A stretch of DNA of 64,000 nucleotides from contig BSBK01001572.1 of assembly GCA_027943335.1 (NCBI GenBank), forward strand, positions 2,831,501 to 2,895,500, read 5' to 3'. Both the position numbers and the translations under genes were made by a program. Of the stretch, positions 23,360 through 35,775 are shown one piece after another. The DNA is from Chamaecyparis obtusa (lineage: Eukaryota > Streptophyta > Pinopsida > Cupressales > Cupressaceae). The notes beneath the pieces were generated by a model that had not been told where the DNA came from, did not search any database, and worked only from the letters and a program-made list of their open reading frames with translations. Position 1 is the first letter of the stretch; each line of letters begins with the position of its first letter.

Positions 23360-24555
23360 TGTTAGAATTAGGAGAGATAGGGTACTGAGAGGGGAGGGGT
23401 GAATCAATGCCCACAAAAACTTTAACACATCAACCTTTCAGATCTATAATAGAAAATAGTAGTAACCTTGCAAAATAACTTGTATCTAATACATGTATCA
23501 TTCATCCATTTAACTTATGAAAATAAACAACATGAAATCAACAATATAACAGTCCCATAACACAAGTAGTTTGGTAATGCGAAAACCCTTGTTAGAAGTT
23601 AAAAACTACGGTGGGGATGACACCCAAAAATTCTTCACTACTGCAGATAGAAAAGGTTTGCCTGTTAGGGCTACAAGTTTTGATCACTTCTGGTGATCTT
23701 ACCCTATTAGGAGTAACATATTAGATCAACTAGATCTACCTAGTTATAGGAATTTAGCAACACTACTTGAGTGTGCACTCGGTTAAGAGATTTACAAAAA
23801 GACTATCAAGTCTACTCTGTTAAGAGATTTTACAAAACTCTATTACAATGATTAGAAAGTAATAGGTATCTATCTACTAATGACAATTTAATTTTCTGAT
23901 ACAAATCAATAAAGTACTGATAAAATATCACCTTTATTATGAAAAATCCCTGGTCTGAACTACTCGGTTAACCTACTTTGATCCTTCTTAATTTGATTTC
24001 CTCTAAATATTGATCTGCTCTTTCAACTGATAATCTTGAAGGTTGGCTAGTGCTTCAAGTGGTTCTTCGCTCATACATCATTTCACATAAAAAATGATGC
24101 AAACATACAATTATATAGCATACAACTTTATGTTGCTTATACAAAATTAGGTTTACAAATCTTAGACAAAACCCTAACATCTATGGTGTACAAAAATAAC
24201 CTAGATCAAACTATTACATAAGATATTCATCGTATCTCAATAATAAATTATTCTCGATCTTGGTGAAATGTTTTTTGATTTGTTGTAACCGTTGGCATAG
24301 AAGAATGTGCTATTCCTAATTACTATGCCATTTCCTATGATCCTCAGTAAACACTGTATAAACTACTCTGTGTTTATTCTGATACTCGGTGTTTACTATC
24401 TCTCGGTGTCGATGTCTATTGATGCTCGGTTTATATAATTAACTGATTGGCCTATTTTTCTTATAGTTACCGACTGGGTTCATATATGTAACCGACTGAT
24501 GTCTTTGATAACCTTTGATAATAATGACAATCATTAATGCTTAATAGAGATAGAA
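23360..24555 (-). repeat. 3' LTR of element E
   Basis: Plus-strand edges are TGTTAGAATTAGG on the left and GAGATAGAA on the right (degenerated from GAGATAACA). Directly to the right lies ATCTCCCCCTTTGGC, the complement of the polypurine tract. CTCGGT/ACCGAC words cluster at 24385-24500. Confidence 0.88.
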
Positions 24556-24777
24556 ATCTCCCCCTTTGGCATTAGTATCAAAACTTGAATGTATATAGAC
24601 CTTATGTCTCAAAAATTATATCTCCACCATATACATGTACATATCAAAAATTTCTAAATACTCCCCCTCGGTGCATGCTTTGGTAATGTGTACTATACTT
24701 AGCATCTATGTACATATTTGGCATATACATTGATTTCCCCCTTTTTGATATTAGTGCCAAATACAAAAAATTTATAC

Positions 24778-27700
24778 TTACAACTTGTCAAAAATGTGTT
24801 GATGGGTTTTCTTCAATGACTCCAAGAGGTTTTCCCATTCCTCTTTCAAGTTGGTGAGAGTAATGTGCTCAAGACCAACTTGTGCATGCATATCAAATAT
24901 GTTGTCCAACACAAAAATCTTTGGTGTTGCAACAAGTGATTGTGCCCTAACAATATGTTTCTCAAACATTTTCATGTATGGAAGGAGTTATGTCTGCAAC
25001 TCAGTAACCTGATCAGTTATGCACTCTTCTTTCTTCTTGAGATCTACTATCAACTGCTTGAGTTCTTGAACTCTGAGTATATGCTTTGAAAAAGCTTGTG
25101 GCTCGGTTGTAGCTCCATTTGCACTGACTGAGATTTCATTCTCAAATTGTTTAATCTTTTCACTGATCTTTGTAGTGAAGGTTCCAACAGTGCATATCTT
25201 ATACAAGATTTGATAGATTAATGTTGTAATAGATTGAATTTTAGTTATTACCTCTAAAAGCTTAACCTTGTTGATTTCCACTTTTTGGCTTATTCTTTCA
25301 GCTAATTTATCTTGTATCTTTGACTCTGCCCACTCTTCAATTCTTTTGTCAGCGTCGACATCTGGAGCATTGATTCCTTCAGAAAGAGTAGCAAGTTGGT
25401 CCATAATTGGTGTGTCCTCATCTACATGTATCTCAGGGATGATCTATTGTAAGATGTCTCTTACATTTTCTAGTATCTCCTTTCTCTTACTCTCTTGTCT
25501 CAATTTCTCTTGTGCTTCTTTTCTTGCATATAATTCCCCATATTTTCTCAATTACTCAGGGCTAAGGGTCCTCAAGTCACATTCAGGTATCACAATGACT
25601 TTGTCTAGAGTGACCAACCCTTTTCCTTTCTTCATCTTCTTCTTCTTCTCCAGTGCAAGTGGTGAATTCTTGACAATGGTGACAATAGCTTTGTCTTCTG
25701 CCCTTGGAGTGTTCTACCTGGTTGACACACTATCTTCCTTCTTCTACTCCCTAGTAACCTATGTGTCATTTGAATGAGGTGGAGCCTCAGATGTGGTGTC
25801 AGGTGGGGTGTCCTCAGTTTCCTTATGCTCTACTTGTTCCTTCATTTCTATTTCATTAGCCTCTTTTCCTTCAGACTCATTTGTCTCTACAGGTATCTCA
25901 GTGCTTTGTTCCCCTATTATATCTTTAGGTTGCTTGGGGTCTGAGCCATCGGGTTGTTCCTAAGATAGAATCTCTATGGCTTCAACAAGTATAGGAAGTT
26001 CACTTGGTAGTGATGAAAATGCACACTCAGTAAATTGTGCTTCATCTTGTGTGTTGTCTTGTGCATTATTTACATCATCATCATCATTCATGTCATCAAG
26101 ATCACTATTTTTGATGTCCTCAATGAGTACATCCTTGTCATTTGTATCCTTAATTTGAATCACTTCTGGATTCGGTGCATCCTATGAACTATTCTTAATT
26201 TCTTGACCAATTGTTGTATCAATTACCTTGGTAAGTGATACCTTTGACTCTTTATTCTTCTTTGCTACATTCTCCTCAATGAATATTCCTTTATCTTTTG
26301 AATTATGTCTTTGTTTAGACAAATTTTGAAATGTAACTTTCTCATTATGCTCTCTGACAGCTAAAAGTGAACTCCAGATAAGTTGACTAGTTTCATCAAG
26401 ATCTTCCATAGTCTCATCTATTATTTGCATAGCTCAGTGCTTGACTTTGAATCTCTGCACATAAATGTCCATAATATCTTTAATCTCATCAAGAGATAAA
26501 TCTGGTGTAATCACTACAAGGGCTTGTTCCCTCATCCTCTTCTTAGTGTCCAAGGCATATGATCACTATTGATTTATTCAGTCCTCTAATGTCTTGGGTA
26601 GTGATAATTCAAAATCTAATGGAACTCATTTGAAGTGTATCATCATCTGGATGATAGCTTCCTCAATTTTGTTTTGGTCTTCATTTGACATAGTGTCAAA
26701 CTTACTAAGTTCTGGATCTGCAAGATTTTCATTCTTAAATATATCTTCATCAATCTCATCAATTGACCTATTCTTATTACTGACAACCTTGAATTGATTG
26801 TTTTCATCTTCATCTTCCTCAAGGTCTTCTTTGTTTCTTATTAATTTTCTCCTTTTCTTCGGTGCCTTTGCTACAACCTTGGGTCCTTTCTTTGCATAAG
26901 TCTTTTTTGGTGTAGTAGTCTTTCATTTTTTTACCTTCTTAGCTACCTGCTTCTTTAGTTGTGAAGTTGTAATTGATGAACTTGTGCATGCACTTGTTTG
27001 CACTGGCAACTACCTCTTCCTTGGATCTTTAGTAGGAGGAACTGGTGTAACTTCTTGTTCTTATTCAAATTTGGTCTCCTCACTGTCATATGGTTTGTCA
27101 GCCAACATCAATTGACCTTTGGTTGTAGGTTCAACTGATGACTCCTCATATGAGTCTGATACATCTCCAAAGTGATCAGTTAAAACTTTCTTCATTCTCT
27201 TTGATTTCCTTGTCATTTTACTGATGACAAAATTAGTTTTTATTCTTGACTTAGCTTCTTCAAAGGTTCCAAACCTTGTAGCCTTAGTGTCCTTTGGTAA
27301 TGCTAGTAGTGCCTTAATAGATTTCAACCAAAATCATGATCCATTTCATAGCCCATAGGTGCTAGCCATTTTGTCCTTGTTTCTACAACTTTTATCATAG
27401 TGTGGTCGGTGTTCACTAAGAAACAAATATCCATCGCATATTTTTTGACCAATTCATCAGGAATTCTACTTCTTAAATTCATCTTTACTTTAAAATCTTC
27501 AAAATAACTATTTATTACATTCTTAGCATTATCTCCTAGACCTTTCATAATATCAAATATTTGTGAAGTGATCGGTGTATCATCTATCCAGTCAGTGTGA
27601 CCGACAAAGAGAAAGAATTTTTGGAGTTAGAAAAATAAACATACTAGGAGTGCTCCAAACTTATAGGCATTGGACTTTTGTGTCTTGATTGTCTTCATGT

Positions 27701-28406
27701 TTTCCCCAACCTATCTCATTAGTAGCTTGGCTAGGTCAATCTGATGACCCTTCTTTATCAATTTGTGAGCCATGTTGACTATGCTATAGGGTACACTGTT
27801 TAACCTACTCAACTAAAATATCTTGTACCCAATTACATGTGCTATGAACTTAACTTTGAGATCCATAATAGATGAAATTTTCAGTGTTCTACCATCCCAT
27901 GCTACGCTAGTATTCTTTTCAACATTAGCTCAAGATGAGCTTCAAAATTCTTTGGCTTTATCAGTAGTAGGGTAACTAGTAACCCTGCTAATCATTATTT
28001 TTGTGACCTTGATTGGTCTATCTAGCTAGAATGTACCCTCATGATAGTGGCTCAACACAACCCTAATCCATTCATTCTTAAAATCCTTCTAGAAATCTAG
28101 GGCATGAGTAAGACCAAGTGTCTCGACCAATTTGTGCTCTGATTTTAGCTTCATATTTTCATCACAAAGAGCCTGATATGAAACATACATATCAAAATCA
28201 CCTATTTCCCCAATTTTATAGTGTACATATGATCATATGTCTTCTGTCAACAAAACCCTAGGTGGGATGCTTGAAAAAGTGCCCGCTAAATCTATTTTCG
28301 AGGTAGCTTTAGGGTGTAACTTATAAGGTGGTTCCTTGTAACTTACAGACACTATTAAATTAACTTCTTCATCCTTAACTTTAGAAGAACTCACAATAGA
28401 TGCCAT
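24778..28406 (-). pseudogene. ORF2 of element E: large protein of unknown function
   Basis: It begins MASIVSSSKVKDEEV at 28406 and can be followed for about 1,210 codons to the stop at 24778. There is a single frameshift (near 27325) and roughly 20 in-frame stops, mostly TAG. The N-terminal third looks globular (DMYVSYQALCDENMKLKSEH, VTKIMISRVTSYPTTDKAKEF, MAHKLIKKGHQIDLAKLL, GLGDNAKNVINSYFEDFK). A Lys-rich stretch near 26850-26960 follows (KKQVAKKVKK, APKKRRKLIRNKE), like a nuclear localisation signal. Next is a long acidic, Glu/Asp/Asn-rich part, then a helical C-terminus (KRIEEWAESKIQDKLAERIS, HILRVQELKQLIVDLKKKEE) that should form coiled coils. I do not recognise the family. It lies where pol would be but has no RT, integrase or protease motif. 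A captured host protein or an env-like third protein are both possible. Confidence 0.6.
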
Positions 28407-28959
28407 TTCAACAAACTAGGTTTTTTGGTAACTACGAGAAATATGCTCAGTAGGGTTTCAACTTACACAGAATGTATCAAATAGTGTGCTTAGTTTGATT
28501 TGCAACTACTTGAATTTGTGTGAAAGATTCTTTCTCAAACTTTCTCTGTGAAATCTTAGCTCTCCTAAATCACAATGTGAAAAATAAACTCTGTATTCCG
28601 TGTATTTATAAAAATTTTGATATTCCCACTCAAAACTTTATGTAATAAATTCTTGACCTACTTTCCAATTCATGACAACTATCAGCTCGGTGATAGCTAC
28701 AATATTTCATTAGCTCAATTAACATAAGACTTCTTTTCTTGGTTGATACTATCATTCGGTTAACCTTGAATGGTGATTACCGATAGGTAACCAACGCTCG
28801 GTCTAACTTTTACCAACTGTATAACTTTGTTAGCTCAAAACATATAAACCATAATGCATCTTCATTCATGTAGATTTGGTATGTGCATGACATATATAAG
28901 GAATTGTATGTAAAATGTGATCATTTTTAAATGTCAGTCCCATACATACCTATATCTCC
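28407..28959 (-). other. Spacer between ORF1 and ORF2 of E
   Basis: Non-coding, 553 bp. 28680-28810 carries CTCGGT and ACCGA words like those in the LTR of the same element, so it might hold a second promoter-like region for ORF2. That role is inference. Confidence 0.4.
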
Positions 28960-30363
28960 TTAAGTGGAGGTACCGATGTCACCCAATCCAGTGGATGAGG
29001 TTTCACCGACAACATTTCTTGACTCTACATTCTCATTAGATGCCTTCTTCCACACACTATTCCTTATTCTCATGATATCTACAATAGTGTTTCCACTCTC
29101 AAATACATGACCTTCTTCTGGTGCTTGGTCTCTGCAGTCCTTGCTTAAATGATTGACCTTATGACAATACATACATGCCATTCCAGTGCTTGTCTAGCTT
29201 CTTGATTGTCCAGCCCATCTTTTCCTATTGTAATTAGTTGCAATGTGCCCATATCTATCACATGCAACACAGTTAGCCCATGTGTTATAATCCCAAACAT
29301 AATAATTACCTTATCTCTTCAGTTGATAAGGCTTGCATCGTGTCTTTTTCTTAGGAGTCCATACTTATTTCATCTTAGCTCTACACTCTCATGTAGTGTG
29401 TCCATGTTTATTACAAGTATAGCATATTTTCTCCATAGTAGTATTGTTAACATTATCATTCTATTTAGCTCTACACTCATAAGCTTGGTGACCATACTTA
29501 CCACAATAATAGCAATAACCATTGAACTTGGGAATGACAAGAGGTTTACCTTGTGCTTTGCTTCTACACACATTAGATGTATGTCCTGATTTGCCATCGT
29601 GATAACATGTCAAAACTTTAGGTCTCTAATTTTGATTGTTATTGACTTGTTCATCTTGTTGTGATGATTCTCCTTCACTGGTATAGCCTAGTCCAGCTCT
29701 ACTTCCAAATCTCCTTTGATTAATCAGAAAATCATTAATTTTCTTAGAATTGTTCTCAGCTAACCTCATCATCTCATTATGTTTTTTTTGTGTCTTTATT
29801 TCATTTCTCAGTTTTTCATTCTCTTCTCTAAGTATTTCAACATCTTCAAGTCTTCTAGACAATTCTCCATTCACTTAGTTGACTTCTTGATTCACAGTCA
29901 TCATCTGATTAGATACTTGAAAGTGACTATTAGTGAGTCTTTGTATCTCACTCTCTTTAGCTTGTAGTTGTTCAATTGTTTGTCTTCTATCTTCAATAGC
30001 TAGATTCCTTTCTTTTTCAGCCTATCTAGCATTGTTTATTATTTCAACCATTCTCACCATCTGAGATTCTTGACCGATTTGTAGTGCTTTCAATTTTTCA
30101 ATTAAATGTTGATTCTTTTCAAATAGATTAGAGATCATGCTTTCAGATCCATCAAAAATACTCCTAGAACTAGATCCAATATGACCAAATATATTATCAA
30201 TTACTTCTTCATGGTAGCCAATCTCATTTTGTAGAATAGCTAGGTTCTTTCTTTCAACCAGTAATTTCTTCAGTCCTTCCTTGGCTTGCTTATACTATTC
30301 AACAAACATCTACATCTAAATTTTTTGATTCTCAATAGACTCATCTAACTTATACATCTCCAT
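28960..30363 (-). pseudogene. ORF1 of element E: coiled-coil protein with five CCHC zinc knuckles
   Basis: One reading frame of 468 codons from ATG at 30363 (MEMYKLDESIENQ) to the stop at 28960, with no frameshift, only point stops. The first two thirds are heptad-like (KEGLKKLLVERKNLAILQNE, RRLEDVEILREENEKLRNEI), indicating coiled coil. Five knuckles follow in the same frame: CYHDGKSGHTSNVC (29607-29566, second Cys now Asp), CYYCGKYGHQAYEC (29514-29473), CYTCNKHGHTT-stop-EC (29424-29383), CVACDRYGHIATNY (29271-29230, last Cys now Tyr) and CMYCHKVNHLSKDC (29175-29134). Start-to-start distances are 93, 90, 153 and 96 bases, so the array grew by duplication of about 31 residues. The position after the primer site and the knuckles suggest a gag-like RNA-binding role. 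The usual copia gag (UBN2) domain, seen in F, is not visible. Confidence 0.75.
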
Positions 30364-30411
30364 GACTTAGATCTTTACCCTTTAGTGGTTAAACTATCCA
30401 ATAAGAGAATT

Positions 30412-30425
30412 GAGCTCTGATACCA
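30412..30425 (-). other. Primer binding site of E (initiator-Met tRNA type)
   Basis: Plus strand GAGCTCTGATACCA, the reverse complement of TGGTATCAGAGCTC, two bases from the LTR. Confidence 0.85.
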
Positions 30426-30427
30426 AT

Positions 30428-31621
30428 TGTTGGAATTAGGAGAGATAGGGTACTAAGAAGGGAGGGGTGAATCAGTGCCCACAAAAACTAAAACACATCA
30501 ACCTTTCAAATCTACAACACAAAATAGTAGTAACCTTGTAAAATAACTTGTATCTAATACATGTATCATTCATCCATTCAACTTGTGAAAATAAACAACA
30601 TGAAATCAACAATATAATAGTCCCATAACACAAGTATTTTGGTAATGTAGAAACCCTTGTTAGAAGATAAAAACTACAGTGAGGATGACACCCACAAATT
30701 CTTCACTACTGTAGATAGAAAAGGTTTTTCTATTAGGGCTACAAGTTTTGATCACTTCTGGTGATCTTACCCTGTTAGGAGTAACATATTAGATCATCAA
30801 GATCTACCTATTTATAGGATTTTAGCAACACTACTTGAGTGTGCACTCGGTTAAGCGATTTACAAAAAGACTGTCAAGTCTACTCTATTAAGAGATTTTA
30901 CAAAACTCTATTAAAATTATTAGAAAGCAATAGGTATCTATCTACTAATGACAACTTAATTGTTTGATACAGATCAATAAAGTACTGATAAAATATCACC
31001 TTTACTATGATGAATCTCTGCTTTGAACTTCTTAGTTAGCCTACTCTGATTCTGCTTAATTTGATTTCCTCTAAATACTAATTTGCTATGTCAATTGATA
31101 ATCTTGAAGGTTGGCTAGTTCTTCAAGTGCTTCTTCACTCATACATCAGTTTACATAAAAAATGATGCAAACATACAATTATATATCATACAACTTTATG
31201 TCTCTTATACAAAATTAGGTTTACAAATATTAGACAAAACCCTAAGATCTATGGTGTAGAAAAATAACCTATCAAACTATTACATAAGATACCCATCATA
31301 TCTCAACAACAAATTATTCTCGATCTTGGTAAAATGTTTTCTAATTTGTTGTAACTATTTTCATAGAATAATGTGCCATTCTTGATTATTATGTCATTTC
31401 TTGTGATCCTCGGTAAACATTGTATAAACTGCTCGGTGTTTATTCTGATGCTTGGTGTTTACTGTCTCTCGATGTTAGTATCTACTATTTCTCAGTGTAT
31501 ATACTTAACCAACTGGCCTATTTTTCTTATAGTTATTGACTGGGTTCATATATGTAACCAATTGATGTATTTGATAACCTTTGATACTAATGACAATCAT
31601 TAATGTTCAATAGAGATAACA
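30428..31621 (-). repeat. 5' LTR of element E
   Basis: Plus-strand edges TGTTGGAATTAGG and GAGATAACA, followed by the duplication AGTTT. It pairs with 23360-24555. Confidence 0.88.
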
Positions 31622-31626
31622 AGTTT

Positions 31627-31819
31627 GTATTGGATCTATGTGGATCTTGAAGAAATTTTTCTATTTGTAATTTTCCTTAACTCGGAAGGCCTTATAGCCG
31701 GGCATGTTAAAGAAAATTGAGTTAAAACATCTTGTTGTGTTGAGTTTTCTACTGTGTAATTTTGAAGCTACAAGGTTGGATTGTCCTTAATTGGATCATC
31801 CCTACCTTGGTCTGCGTCA
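31627..31819 (+). repeat. 3' LTR of A, last piece
   Basis: Resumes the A LTR at GTATTGGATCTATGTGGATC and ends TCTGCGTCA; it aligns with 6631-6822. Confidence 0.85.
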
Positions 31820-32539
31820 TGTTTTCCCAAAAGGTCTATGATATACTATAGGGGAATAACTATCATCAACTTACATACAAGATGAAATACACATCATTTT
31901 CAAAGAATATAACCTAAGATACCTTTTATGACCCTTTTATAACAATTTATCTGCATTTTATTACAACAATAAACACAAAGATATTTGTAAGAAATTTCAA
32001 CATGATTCTTTTAAGCTAGAGTTTCATCTCAATATAATTTTTTAACTAGCTATTTAATCAATTCCATATCCTAGAAATTCATAATAAGCTTCTTACGAGT
32101 ATTTCTTTTTCAAACATTAATAAGTTTGTTTGATTTTACCATTTTCCTAAAAAGAGTCATAGATTATTTAATAAAGAGAGAGAGATACATGAATCCTATG
32201 CCTATCCTTTTGTTCAATCAAATCAATACGTTCAACCCACTAGCATTTGTACATACATTTCACATTTATCTCAATAAAAGCATATTTGAGGAGTAACCAC
32301 ATGTATTGTTATCCTTATACGCATCACCTATAGAATCACCCAATATACACATTCTTCTAATATGACATTTATTCATGAACACATAACTATATTATCTTGT
32401 ATTATGATGTATATGTGTGTGATGTGATAATATGTAGTACTATAAGATCTCCCCTTACCTCCACTAAGGACACTTGCACCTACATCTCTCATTTCCAAGT
32501 ATCTTCTAGCTCCTGCTTCAACTAATGCACTTTGGGTAA
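31820..32539. other. Unassigned AT-rich sequence
   Basis: Flank of A; no gene, tRNA or repeat recognised. Confidence 0.4.
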
Positions 32540-33640
32540 TCTAGATCTTCTATAACACTTCTTTGGGATGTATTTACCTACTATTGGACCTCATTGACTA
32601 GGAGGTGAAGGGTGTCATATTCTTGATTGAGACTCTCTATCCTAAATGCCTCATGGTCTCACTCTAAGATGGCATAGAACCGCTCCCTCAGAGCACATTG
32701 TGGCTCAAGGATCTTCTAGTCTCTTTTCCTCGCCATTGTAGAAAGTTGTTCCTCTCTCTTGATGAGGAAGGATTGTGCATACTCATATGTCATCCTCAGT
32801 CAAGCCACTTGCTTGAATAGGTCTATATTGTGACCCACTTTTGGCGAGGCCTATAAATATCTAACACCTTGTCCTAGATGAGTATGGAAGGCACTGCCTC
32901 CTTCAAAACTGCAAAAATATAGCCTAGCCAATGGTTGATGCTCTCTAAATCCATAAAAAGATAAGATAGGTGTTAGTAATAGTACAATGTATATGCATAT
33001 GTATAAATCAAAATAAAATTATCTACAACTACTATGAAAAATGCTTGATCATACCTAGATCCCTTGTCTCCCAATTGGGATCGGTTAGGGGAACTCAGCT
33101 ACCTAAAGCCCATAGGTTCTCCATGAATGGAACTGGTGGTGCTAGTGGTCTCACCCTCATTAGGCATAAAGATAAAGGTACAAGCATTTTATGTGCATGT
33201 GAGCCCACCTAGAACCACCATTGTGTGAATCCATTTGTGACACTTACATTGATAATATCTAATCTCGATGGTGTGTAATTATACACCTTCCCCTAGAGAC
33301 TCTCAAGAGAATCCTTGAGGGTAGGGTGGTGAAGATACTAAGGCCACATGATAATTTTTACTGATCTAACATAAGTGGGAGATGCAAAAAGAAAATTTTA
33401 GACCTATCTAAAATTGCACATACATTGCCTCCAATAGTAAGGCACTATAATAGTGATGTGAAGTGCTACAAGGAAGAGATCTTATTACATGTAACTAAAA
33501 TCAATGGTCCTCAAGATGTTCATGCCTCAAAATAGGAGCTAGATGATGTTTCCCATAATGAGGTGTTCTATAGTCAAGTTCCAACATTCGAAGTCTCTGA
33601 ATCTTGAATCACCGTGTCATAAGGGATAGGTGTGGGAATA
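32540..33640 (-). pseudogene. Decayed gene-like remnant with a possible intron
   Basis: Higher GC than its surroundings and protein-like on the minus strand, though full of stops. Readable stretches are VPLTDPNWETRDLGM and APPVPFMENLWAL (near 33060-33160) and, beyond a gap, ERFYAILE, EAFRIESLNQEYDTLHLLVN (near 32590-32710). The gap at 33054-32945 looks like a 110-base intron: AG|GTATGA at its start and GATTTAG|AGAG at its end. I do not recognise the protein. It could be an old plant-transposon protein gene or a host gene fragment. Confidence 0.3.
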
Positions 33641-34797
33641 GGGAAGTATCATAGTAGTAAGATGAGGGATTACCAATAGTCAGGTGAAAGTGATGTGGTC
33701 AAATATCCATGCCTATCATAGGGTATATGTAAGTCTCCTCAATGTTTGATGGTGAAACTAGGATGTTTACCTTGAATTTTCACTGCTCACTATAATTGAC
33801 TTTATCTCATCCTCTTGTACTCAAATTATGATGGTGATTTCAAGAATAATCCATCTATATATATCTAGCACAATAGTTTATCAATAGTATTGTTCTCTTA
33901 ACTTTGATGATGAAATATGTACTAATGGAGTCAATTCTATTAATGCTCCTCATCTCCCTATAAATTTCAAATAGATAAGCCCATGCCAATATTAAGGATT
34001 ATAATGATTAGTCATCTTGATGAGTCATCGATGACTAATCCCTAACCTTGATGATCTCTAATGTGATTCAAGTGTTATTCCCTAGTTTATTCATGTTGAT
34101 TGATTTATTTCTGTTCTCTTTTCTAGGTTTTTCCTGATACTCCCACAAGGATATAATCATTGATGTTGATTATTATATCAATATACTTCAATGTGATAGA
34201 GCCAATATGACCGGATAAAATATTGTGATGAAATTTTATAATCACTAAGATATTCTGGTCACCATTTCAACACTTGGTATTCCTCCATACAAAATTGATG
34301 TAATGACCCCCTTCTTTAAATGTTCTAAATTTGACCTCATATATTCTTAATTGATTCAAACTTTATGCTTACACCCTTTACAAGGAATATAGTTTTATCT
34401 TATCAATTTTTAATATTATTTTCCTATCATATATGATGTATTTATTCAAGAATCCCCACTATGTTCAATATCAAATATATTCCATAATCTTCCATCACCA
34501 TGTGTTTTTGGAATTTCTAGAAATCTCATTCTTTAGGATGTTGTGAGAATAGCATGGACTTTCCTTGACTTCTTTCAAACCTTTCTAATTACTTAGCTTG
34601 AGGTTTATCAATTATTCTTATAATCAATTACTTTTGTTTTTCAACATATTTCATCTATGTATGAACCGTATTCTTCATGGAATCAAATATTATCTCCTTT
34701 CCTTTATTTTTACAACTTATATTGTGTTCATCTTCACTCGTTGCTAATAAGTTCTTCTTCCTTGTTGACTGTATACAATGGTGACTGTGTGAGATTA
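33641..34797. other. Unassigned sequence
   Basis: No gene recognised. Contains a short perfect inverted repeat, GATTAGTCATC (34006-34016) with GATGACTAATC (34030-34040). Confidence 0.4.
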
Positions 34798-35351
<554 letters not shown>

Positions 35352-35440
35352 CTCCCTCTTAGCCAGGGAAGATTAAACACATGATTAGGATCAGAAGATA
35401 GCATTTATCGTGATAACAAAGATATGGTCTAACTAGGAAT

Positions 35441-35775
35441 ATCAAGTCTCATGATATTCACCATAACTCAAATATTCATAAGAATATCTTCTCATGATAT
35501 TGAGACCATTGGCCACATAATATCAAATCTCATGATATTCACCAAGTGCTCAGAGTAATGGTCTACTAACATCAAGTCTCATGATGTCCACCAAGTACTC
35601 AAAAGTTTATAAAGATATCATATCATGATATCAGGAGTATTGGCCTGCAAAATATCAAGTTGCATGATATTCACCAAGTGCTCAGAGTAATGGCCTACCA
35701 ACATCAAGTCTCATGATGTCCACCAAGTACTCAAAAGTTTATAAAGATATCATCTCGTGATATCAAGAGCATTGG
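35441..35775. repeat. 132-bp dimeric tandem repeat, left part
   Basis: ATCAAGTCTCATGAT-like subunits start at 35441, 35522, 35571, 35654 and 35703, so spacing alternates between about 83 and 49 bases, giving a 132-base dimer. The array is split by element C and continues at 45389 in register (83 bases after removal of C). Confidence 0.85.

Larger units (their letters stand above)
23360..31621 (-). mobile_element. Element E: copia-type LTR element without pol, with two unusual ORFs
   Basis: 8,262 bp with the perfect duplication AGTTT (23355-23359 and 31622-31626). LTRs are about 1,195 bp and differ by roughly 8-9% in the stretches compared. It has an iMet-type primer site at the right and a polypurine tract (minus strand AAAGGGGGAGAT) at the left, both typical of copia elements. 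The internal 5.9 kb encodes ORF1 (coiled coil plus five zinc knuckles) and ORF2 (about 1,200 codons, unrecognised). No protease, integrase, RT or RNase H is visible, so it must have depended on another element; F is a possible type of helper. Confidence 0.88.
5917..31819 (+). mobile_element. Element A: Ty3-type, gag-protease only, interrupted by B and E
   Basis: The 5' LTR is followed by an iMet-type primer site and one long gag-protease frame. Then comes a 3' LTR split into three pieces by two later insertions. Without B and E it would be about 3.8 kb. No RT, RNase H or integrase is present. Element C has the same layout, so this is a pol-less family and not a single deletion. LTR ends are TGATGCA...TGCATCA at the 5' LTR. 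No matching target duplication was seen (CTTTT left, TGTTT right). Confidence 0.8.

Noticed and set aside
25268..25777. Plus-strand open frame of 169 codons, Ser/Leu/Phe-rich
   Set aside because: It lies opposite ORF2 of E and is its complement-strand shadow; hydrophobic composition follows from the acidic/Lys codons on the other strand.
5912..31824. Target duplication for element A
   Set aside because: The flanks CTTTT and TGTTT do not match; decay or recombination between copies could explain it, so no duplication is claimed.
33140..33250. A second intron in the gene-like remnant
   Set aside because: The possible donor GTAAGTG and the nearest acceptor would enclose only about 39 bases, too short for a plant intron.
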